Below are positions 30,749 through 35,138 of a stretch of DNA of 35,138 nt, one piece after another. The stretch is taken from contig NZ_SPQN01000048.1 of assembly GCF_004571065.1 (NCBI RefSeq), forward strand, positions 1 to 35,138, read 5' to 3'. Positions within the stretch are counted from its first letter, which is position 1; the number at the start of each line of letters is the position of its first letter. Made by a program: the position numbers and the translations under genes. The notes beneath the pieces were generated by a model that did no database searches, was not told the origin of the DNA, and saw only the letters and a list, made by a program, of their open reading frames with translations. The DNA comes from Geodermatophilus sp. DF01-2 (lineage in GTDB: Bacteria > Actinomycetota > Actinomycetes > Mycobacteriales > Geodermatophilaceae).

Positions 30749-31624
30749 ATGCCGAGACGACCAGCGGCCAGCCGTCTGACCGGTCCCGCCACGCGCAGGA
30801 TGGCCCTCGAGGCCGGTATCAGCGACGAGCAGCTGAGGCAGCGGGACGTCGTCCGGCTGTCCCGGGACACGTACCTCCCGAGGGCCACTGCCGCCGACCT
30901 CGGTGCCCGCATGGACGCGGTGCTGATGACGGCGCCCGACGGAGCCGTCATCAGCCACCGGACCGCTGCGGCGGTGTGGGGTCTGGCCATCCCGCTGCAG
31001 CCGGACGACGACCGGGTGCACCTGACCGTGGCGACGGGGTCGGCTGTTCGGGCGCGGAGGGACCGGTGCATCCACCGGAGCCCGCTGACTCCCGACGAGG
31101 TCACGAGCCGGCACCGCCTCCCGATCACGACACCGGCGCGCACATGGCGGGATCTCGCCGCCACGCTCGACCGAGCGCCTCTGCTGGCGATCACCGACCA
31201 GCTCCTGAGGGTCCACTGCAGCGCTGCCGACCTCGCTCGGCAACTGGCGCGCCGACCCTCCGGTCGCGGTGCCGCTCGAGCGCGTGACGTCCTCCCGGTC
31301 GCCGATCCGCGGTCGGAGTCCCCCATGGAGTCGGTGCTGCGCTGGTTGATCCACGCGGCCGGCCTGACCGCGCCCGAGCTGCAGTTCGTCGTCCGTTCCG
31401 ACGGTGGGGTGTTCCTCGGGCGGGCCGACCTTGCGTGGCCGGACAGGAAGGTCCTGGTCGAGTTCGACGGAGACGGGCACCGGGCACGGGAGGTCTTCGT
31501 CAAGGACCTGCGCCGCCAGAACGACCTGGTGGCGGCCGGCTGGACCGTCCTCCGGTTCAGCTCGGCCGACGTCCTGGGCAGGCCCGGCGAGGTGATCGCG
31601 GCGATCCGGGCGGCCCTCCGGTGA
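30749..31624 (+). CDS. AbiEi-like winged-helix / DUF559 (Vsr-like, PD-(D/E)XK) nuclease-type protein
   Basis: The 291-aa protein has an N-terminal part similar to AbiEi-type proteins (ATRRMALEAGISDEQLRQRDVVRLSRDTYLP; ISHRTAAAVWGLAIP; ITTPARTWRDLA). The C-terminal part fits DUF559: SPMESVLRWLI (Glu194), GRADLAWPDRKVLVEFDGDGHR (Asp227, Glu238, Asp240) and VKDLRRQNDLVAAGWTVLRFSS. These residues suit a PD-(D/E)XK or Vsr-like nuclease core. The true substrate is unknown. The usual AbiEii toxin partner is absent. ATG 30749 is the simplest start, although no strong ribosome site is seen. Its stop touches palindrome P2. Confidence 0.8.
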   Translation: MPRRPAASRLTGPATRRMALEAGISDEQLRQRDVVRLSRDTYLPRATAADLGARMDAVLMTAPDGAVISHRTAAAVWGLAIPLQPDDDRVHLTVATGSAVRARRDRCIHRSPLTPDEVTSRHRLPITTPARTWRDLAATLDRAPLLAITDQLLRVHCSAADLARQLARRPSGRGAARARDVLPVADPRSESPMESVLRWLIHAAGLTAPELQFVVRSDGGVFLGRADLAWPDRKVLVEFDGDGHRAREVFVKDLRRQNDLVAAGWTVLRFSSADVLGRPGEVIAAIRAALR

Positions 31625-31684
31625 GCGAGATCTGCACACTCGGGGCTCTCAGCCGCCCGAACGGCCCGAATGTGCAGATCTCGC
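31625..31684. repeat. 60-bp palindrome P2 after the DUF559-type gene
   Basis: Begins directly after the stop codon. GCGAGATCTGCACACTCGGG (31625-31644) pairs with 31665-31684 with one mismatch (A at 31670). It differs from P1 at four positions, three of them in the loop region. Confidence 0.85.
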
Positions 31685-31699
31685 GGGATGGGGCGCCGG

Positions 31700-31705
31700 T
31701 AACCT
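31700..31705 (+). promoter_or_regulatory. -10 box TAACCT, likely leaderless smpB transcript
   Basis: TAACCT ends 6 nt before ATG 31712. It lies 15 nt after palindrome P2, so smpB has its own promoter and would not depend on read-through from ftsX. Confidence 0.4.
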
Positions 31706-31711
31706 GGAGCC

Positions 31712-32188
31712 ATGCCGCGTGAGACCGGGCGGAAGCTCATCGCCCAGAACAAGAAGGCGCGGCACGACTACTCGATCCTCGACACCTACGAGGTGGGCCT
31801 GGTGCTCACCGGCACCGAGGTGAAGAGCCTGCGTGCCGGCCGTGCCTCCCTCGTCGACGGGTTCGCCACGGTGGACGACGGCGAGGTCTGGCTGCAGCAC
31901 GTCCACATCCCCGAGTACACCCAGGGCACCTGGACCAACCACGCCCCGCGCCGCAAGCGCAAGGTGCTCATGCACCGCGCCGAGATCGACAAGCTGATCG
32001 GCAAGACCAAGGAGGGCGGCCTGACCCTCGTGCCGCTCGACCTGTACTTCAAGGACGGCAAGGTCAAGGCCACCCTGGCGCTGGCGAAGGGCAAGAGGTC
32101 CTACGACAAGCGCCAGGACATGGCCGAGCGGGACTCGCGCCGGGAGATCCAGCGGGCCTTCGGCCGGTACGTGAAGGGACGGCGGTAG
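31712..32188 (+). CDS. smpB: SsrA-binding protein SmpB
   Basis: The 158-aa protein has the SmpB OB-fold pattern: [48 protein letters not shown]-like LQHVHIPEY, and the C-terminal tail [31 protein letters not shown], which enters the ribosome decoding centre. It delivers tmRNA to stalled ribosomes. I see no ssrA gene beside it. The stop overlaps the following GTG by one base (TAGTG). Confidence 0.96.
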   Translation: MPRETGRKLIAQNKKARHDYSILDTYEVGLVLTGTEVKSLRAGRASLVDGFATVDDGEVWLQHVHIPEYTQGTWTNHAPRRKRKVLMHRAEIDKLIGKTKEGGLTLVPLDLYFKDGKVKATLALAKGKRSYDKRQDMAERDSRREIQRAFGRYVKGRR

Positions 32189-33111
32189 TGCGGGGCGTGG
32201 CCTACGACGCGTTCGGCGGCCCCGAGGTCCTGACCGTGCGCGACGACCTGCCCGACCCGCCGGTCGGCCCCGACACCGTGCTGGTGCGGGTGCACGCGGC
32301 CGGGGTGAACCCGGTCGACCTGCTCATCCGGCAGGGCGGGCTGGCCGGCGCCTACCCGCACCACTTCCCGATCGTCCCCGGCTGGGACGTCGCCGGGGTC
32401 GTCGAGGCCGCCGGCCCCGCCGTCACCGCGTTCGCTCCCGGCGACGAGGTGTACGGCTACGTCCGCCGGGACGACGTCCAGTGGGGGACGACGGCCGAGC
32501 TGGTGCCGGCGCCGCAGCGGTGCCTGGCGCCCAAGCCCTCGTCACTGTCCTTCACCGAGGCGGCCGGGGTGCCGCTGGCGGGTCTCACGGCCTACCAGTC
32601 GCTGACCGAGGCGCTCGACGTCGGTGAGGGCGATCGCGTGCTGGTGCACCGCGCCGCCGGCGGGGTCGGCTTCTCCGCCGTCCAGATCGCCGTCGCGCTC
32701 GGCGCACACGTCATCGGCACGGCCAGCCCGCGCAACCACGGCTTCCTCCGCGACGCGGGCGTCGCCGAGGTGTTCGACCACTCGGCCGGGCCGATCAGCG
32801 AGCAGCTGTCCGAGCCGGTCGACGCGGTCCTCGACCTGGTCGGGGGTGACACCCTGGCCGACGCCCCGAAGCAGGTCCGTGACCGCGCCCGCATCGCCTC
32901 GGTCGTCGACCCGGTGGTCAACGAGATGGGCGGTCGCTACGTCTTCGTCCGCCCCGACTCCCACGACCTCGAGGAGCTCGGTCGGATGGCCGACGCCGGA
33001 CAGCTGCGGGTGGCGGTCGCCAAGGCGTTCCCCCTGGAGCAGGTGCGCGAGGCGCAGGAGCTGGTCGCGGGCGGGCACGTGCGCGGCAAGGTGGTGATCA
33101 CGCTCCGGTGA
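32188..33111 (+). CDS. Quinone oxidoreductase-like MDR family NADP-dependent reductase
   Basis: The 307-aa protein is a zinc-independent MDR enzyme: GroES-like domain (AYDAFGGPEVLTVRDDLPDPPVGPDTVLVRVHAAGVNPVDLLIRQG, PIVPGWDVAGVVEAAG), Rossmann domain with VHRAAGGVGFSAVQIAVALGAHVIG (about 151-175) and the C-terminal HVRGKVVITL. It probably reduces quinones or enones with NADPH. Its start overlaps smpB by one base and its end overlaps the amidohydrolase start as GTGA, so translation should be coupled along the chain. Confidence 0.88.
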   Translation: MRGVAYDAFGGPEVLTVRDDLPDPPVGPDTVLVRVHAAGVNPVDLLIRQGGLAGAYPHHFPIVPGWDVAGVVEAAGPAVTAFAPGDEVYGYVRRDDVQWGTTAELVPAPQRCLAPKPSSLSFTEAAGVPLAGLTAYQSLTEALDVGEGDRVLVHRAAGGVGFSAVQIAVALGAHVIGTASPRNHGFLRDAGVAEVFDHSAGPISEQLSEPVDAVLDLVGGDTLADAPKQVRDRARIASVVDPVVNEMGGRYVFVRPDSHDLEELGRMADAGQLRVAVAKAFPLEQVREAQELVAGGHVRGKVVITLR

Positions 33112-33998
33112 CCACCCCTCCGGTCGACGACGCCGACGTCCCCCGGTACTGGCGCGAGCTGGGCCTGCCCGGGCTGGTCGACGTGCACGTGCACTTCCTG
33201 CCCGAACGGGTGCAGGCCAAGGTGTGGGCGTACTTCGCGGGGGCCGAGACGCACTACGGCGCCGCCTGGCCGATCCAGTACCCGCTGTCCGACACCGACC
33301 GGCTCGAGCACCTCGGCCGGCTCGGCGTCCGGGCCTTCCCGACGCTGCCCTACCCGCACAAGTCGGGCATGGCCGCCTGGCTCAACGACTGGTCGGCCGA
33401 GTTCGCCGCCGGCCGCCCGCAGGTGCTGCACTCGGCGACCTTCCACCCCGAGCCCGAGGCGGCGTCCTACGTGGAGACGGCCCTGGCCGCCGGAGCGCGG
33501 GTGTTCAAGGTGCACGTCCAGGTCGGCGCCTTCGACCCCCGGCACCCGCTGCTGGACCCGGTGTGGGCGCGGCTGGAGAAGACCGGCACCCCCGTGGTCA
33601 TCCACTGCGGGTCGGGGCCGCTGGCCGGCGAGCACACCGGTCCCGAGCCGATGACCGGCCTGCTCGAGCGGTATCCGCGGCTGCAGCTGGTCATCGCCCA
33701 CCTCGGCATGCCCGAGTACCGGGCGTTCCTCGACCTCGCCGAGCGGTACGAGCGCGTCCACCTGGACACCACGATGTTCGCCACCGACTTCACCGAGCGG
33801 CTGATGCCCTTCGACCCCGCCGACCGGCCTCGGCTGGCCGCGCTGCGGGACAAGGTGCTGCTCGGCAGCGACTTCCCGTCCATTCCGTATCCCTACGCCC
33901 ACCAGCTGGCGGCCCTGCACCGGCTGGACCTGGGGGAGGAGTGGCTGCGCGCGGTCCTGTGGTCCAACGGCGCCCGGCTGTTCGGGGTGGCGCCGTGA
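33108..33998 (+). CDS. Amidohydrolase 2 (ACMSD-like) family metal-dependent hydrolase
   Basis: The 296-aa protein has the TIM-barrel amidohydrolase pattern: VDVHVHFLP (HxH, about residues 25-33), FKVHVQVG, VVIHCGSGP, LVIAHLGMPEY and LLGSDFPSIPYPY with the final aspartate. These supply the metal ligands of the amidohydrolase-2 group, which includes decarboxylases such as ACMSD and lactonases; the reaction is not readable. It starts with GTG overlapping the oxidoreductase stop, and its stop overlaps the next start. Confidence 0.88.
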   Translation: MTTPPVDDADVPRYWRELGLPGLVDVHVHFLPERVQAKVWAYFAGAETHYGAAWPIQYPLSDTDRLEHLGRLGVRAFPTLPYPHKSGMAAWLNDWSAEFAAGRPQVLHSATFHPEPEAASYVETALAAGARVFKVHVQVGAFDPRHPLLDPVWARLEKTGTPVVIHCGSGPLAGEHTGPEPMTGLLERYPRLQLVIAHLGMPEYRAFLDLAERYERVHLDTTMFATDFTERLMPFDPADRPRLAALRDKVLLGSDFPSIPYPYAHQLAALHRLDLGEEWLRAVLWSNGARLFGVAP

Positions 33999-34360
33999 GG
34001 CTCACCGCCACCGTGCTCGACACCCCCGACCCGCCCGGCCTGGCGCGCTTCTACCAGCGGCTGCTCGGCTGGCCCCTCGGGACCGACACCCCGCAGTGGG
34101 CGACGCTGCGCCCGGAGGACGGCGGCGCGGGCCTGTCCTTCCAGCTGGAGGAGGACCACGTCCCGCCGGTGTGGCCGGCCGGCCCGGGCGACCCGCGGAT
34201 GCAGCTGCACCTCGACATCGAGGTCGACGACCTCGACGCTGCGGTCACGCTCGCCGTCCAGGCCGGCGCGACGGTGGCGGAGTTCCAGCCGCAGGACGAC
34301 GTCCGGGTCTGCCTGGACCCCGCCGGCCACCCGTTCTGCCTGTTCGTGGCCGAGGGGTGA
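33995..34360 (+). CDS. VOC (glyoxalase/bleomycin resistance-like) family protein
   Basis: The 121-aa protein shows the paired beta-alpha-beta-beta-beta modules of VOC proteins: TVLDTPDPPGLARFYQRLLGWPLGTDTPQWATLRPEDGGAGLSFQLEEDHVPP, then MQLHLDIEVDDLDAAVTLAVQAGATV and DPAGHPFCLFV. His and Glu residues at the usual metal positions are present (HLDIE; AGHPFCL). The substrate is unknown. It is the last gene of the overlapping smpB-distal chain and converges with the GYD gene 3 nt away. Confidence 0.85.
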   Translation: MRLTATVLDTPDPPGLARFYQRLLGWPLGTDTPQWATLRPEDGGAGLSFQLEEDHVPPVWPAGPGDPRMQLHLDIEVDDLDAAVTLAVQAGATVAEFQPQDDVRVCLDPAGHPFCLFVAEG

Positions 34361-34363
34361 CCC

Positions 34364-34684
34364 TCAGGCGGGGCCCGGGCCGTAGTCGGGGTGCAGCCGG
34401 GCGGCCCGGTCCACCTCCTCGGGCGTGACCAGGACGACGGTACGGACGGCGGCCACGCCTCCCGCGCTGATCGACAGCGACAGGGCCGCGGCGGCCGCGG
34501 CGTCGGGCAGGTCGACGACGGCGTAGACGTCGGCGTCGCCCAGCGCGAAGTCGAAGCTCTCCAGCCGTCCCTCGAGGTCCAGGACGGCGTGCTCGAAGAC
34601 GCTGCGGCGGGCCGACCCGCCGCCGGCCATCACCGCCCGCGCCCCCTGGGCCTCGTACCGGGCGATGACCAGGAAGCGGGGCAC
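34364..34684 (-). CDS. GYD domain protein
   Basis: The 106-aa protein follows the GYD-family pattern: FLVIARYEAQGARAVMAGGGSARRSVFEHAV, GRLESFDFALGDADVYAVVDLPDAAAAAALSLSISAGG and the end VVLVTPEEVDRAA. It probably forms a ferredoxin-like dimer; the family has no established function. GTG 34684 is preferred because GAGGAGGG lies just upstream; an in-frame ATG 19 residues earlier has no site. Confidence 0.85.
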   Translation of the reverse strand: MPRFLVIARYEAQGARAVMAGGGSARRSVFEHAVLDLEGRLESFDFALGDADVYAVVDLPDAAAAAALSLSISAGGVAAVRTVVLVTPEEVDRAARLHPDYGPGPA

Positions 34685-34787
34685 GGGGCCCTCCTCTCGG
34701 CGGCGTGCGCCGATGCTGGCGGTCGGTGACCTCGGCCGCAAGGGCAGGATCCGACCGAACCCGGTCGACCGGCGGGTCGGGCGTCCC

Positions 34788-34793
34788 TACGCT
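34788..34793 (+). promoter_or_regulatory. -10 box TACGCT, likely leaderless transcript of the phosphatase gene
   Basis: TACGCT ends 6 nt before GTG 34800; no Shine-Dalgarno is present. Confidence 0.4.
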
Positions 34794-34799
34794 GCGCGC

Positions 34800-35138
34800 G
34801 TGCCCGAGCCGGTGGACATGACCTGGGACGACGATGCCGGGCTGGTCGAGCTGCCCGGTGGGGTTCGGGTCCGGGGGCGCGAGCTGGGCGCTCCGGCGTC
34901 GCCGGCCGACCACGCCGTCGTCCTCGGGAAGGGGCCGCTGCCGCCGTGGCCGGCCCGCCGGGTGCGCTGGCCGGACTTCTGGGTGCCGCTCGACCGCGAC
35001 GACGCCCTGGCCGCCCTCACCGAGGCCCTCGAGCGGGCGCGGGCCGGGGGACGGGTCGAGGTGGCCTGCCGCGGCGGGGTCGGCCGCACCGGCACCGCGC
35101 TGGCCGCGCTCGCCGTCCTCGACGGGCTACCGGAGATC
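34800..35138 (+). CDS. Protein-tyrosine phosphatase-like protein, 3' end missing
   Basis: The gene runs off the window after 113 codons without a stop. It contains the phosphatase P-loop CRGGVGRTG (Cys90 to Arg96, matching CX5R-T/S), preceded by an upstream aspartate-rich segment (WPDFWVPLDRDD) that could hold the general acid. The family dephosphorylates phosphotyrosine or related substrates. GTG 34800 is chosen from the -10 box 6 nt upstream. Only the N-terminal part and the P-loop can be judged here. Confidence 0.75.
   Translation, partial: MPEPVDMTWDDDAGLVELPGGVRVRGRELGAPASPADHAVVLGKGPLPPWPARRVRWPDFWVPLDRDDALAALTEALERARAGGRVEVACRGGVGRTGTALAALAVLDGLPEI

Larger units (their letters stand above)
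30634..31684. mobile_element. Candidate inserted cassette: AbiEi-like/DUF559 gene between two near-identical palindromes
   Basis: The 1051-bp unit lies between ftsX and smpB and consists of palindrome P1, one gene and palindrome P2. P1 and P2 are direct repeats of each other (56 of 60 bases identical). The outside edges are close to the ftsX stop (6 nt) and 27 nt before smpB. No transposase or target-site duplication is visible, so mobility is inferred only from the bracketing repeats and the interrupted conserved gene pair. Confidence 0.4.

Noticed and set aside
30749-31624. Type IV toxin-antitoxin system based on the AbiEi-like N-terminus
   Set aside because: No AbiEii nucleotidyltransferase partner is next to it, and the protein has its own DUF559 nuclease-like domain, so an antitoxin role is not supported.
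31684-32250. tmRNA (ssrA) beside smpB
   Set aside because: The space around smpB is filled by the palindrome, the promoter and an overlapping oxidoreductase gene; no tmRNA ends were recognised.

Overview
The window is very GC-rich chromosomal DNA. Codons end mostly in G or C, many genes start with GTG, start and stop codons often overlap as GTGA, and several genes have a TANNNT -10 box only 6-8 nt before the start codon. Gene order agrees with an actinobacterium: a trypsin-like protease/tatB/mrp locus, and prfB-ftsE-ftsX-smpB. The style of the dispersed repeats suggests the Geodermatophilaceae or a close relative, but that is inference. I recognised no rRNA, tRNA, CRISPR array or prophage.

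Layout. 1-3 kb: a 5'-truncated membrane-anchored HtrA-type protease, tatB, and convergent mrp. 3-5.4 kb: a membrane diguanylate cyclase divergent from an azlC-azlD branched-chain amino acid exporter. 5.4-9.1 kb: a DUF1003 membrane protein and a soluble PRC-barrel/MgtE-N/CBS protein (minus strand), then phzF-like and EamA genes. 9.2-12.9 kb: a CitE-type CoA lyase, a DUF4190 protein, an acyl-CoA dehydrogenase and a DUF4230 protein. 13-18.6 kb: a zinc-independent oxidoreductase, an IlvB-like ThDP enzyme, a secreted alpha/beta hydrolase, an OsmC protein and a frameshifted GNAT acetyltransferase. 18.8-23.1 kb: a Tad pilus operon (tadA, tadB, tadC, a 68-aa pilin candidate and two TadE/F-like pseudopilins). 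23.2-27.7 kb: a small secreted protein, a patatin-like lipase, a 78-aa protein, cutA, a PAS-GGDEF-EAL protein and a small membrane protein. 27.7-34.4 kb: prfB, ftsE, ftsX, an AbiEi-like/DUF559 nuclease gene between two near-identical palindromes, smpB, then a tightly overlapping oxidoreductase-amidohydrolase-VOC chain. 34.4-35.1 kb: a GYD protein and a truncated tyrosine phosphatase.

The less ordinary content is in the repeats. (1) A 75-80 bp repeat occurs three times, each time ending exactly at the start codon of an unrelated gene (PRC/MgtE-N/CBS gene, tadB, patatin) and supplying its Shine-Dalgarno. In two copies it also holds a 26-codon frame whose stop overlaps the downstream start. (2) A 60-bp palindrome occurs twice, flanking the DUF559-type nuclease gene between ftsX and smpB, as expected for an inserted cassette. 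(3) A GGACCCCGTCC-type hairpin repeat sits at gene 3' ends; one copy is read as the N-terminus of a TadE-like protein. Two c-di-GMP enzymes share the window with the pilus operon, but a functional link is only a suggestion.
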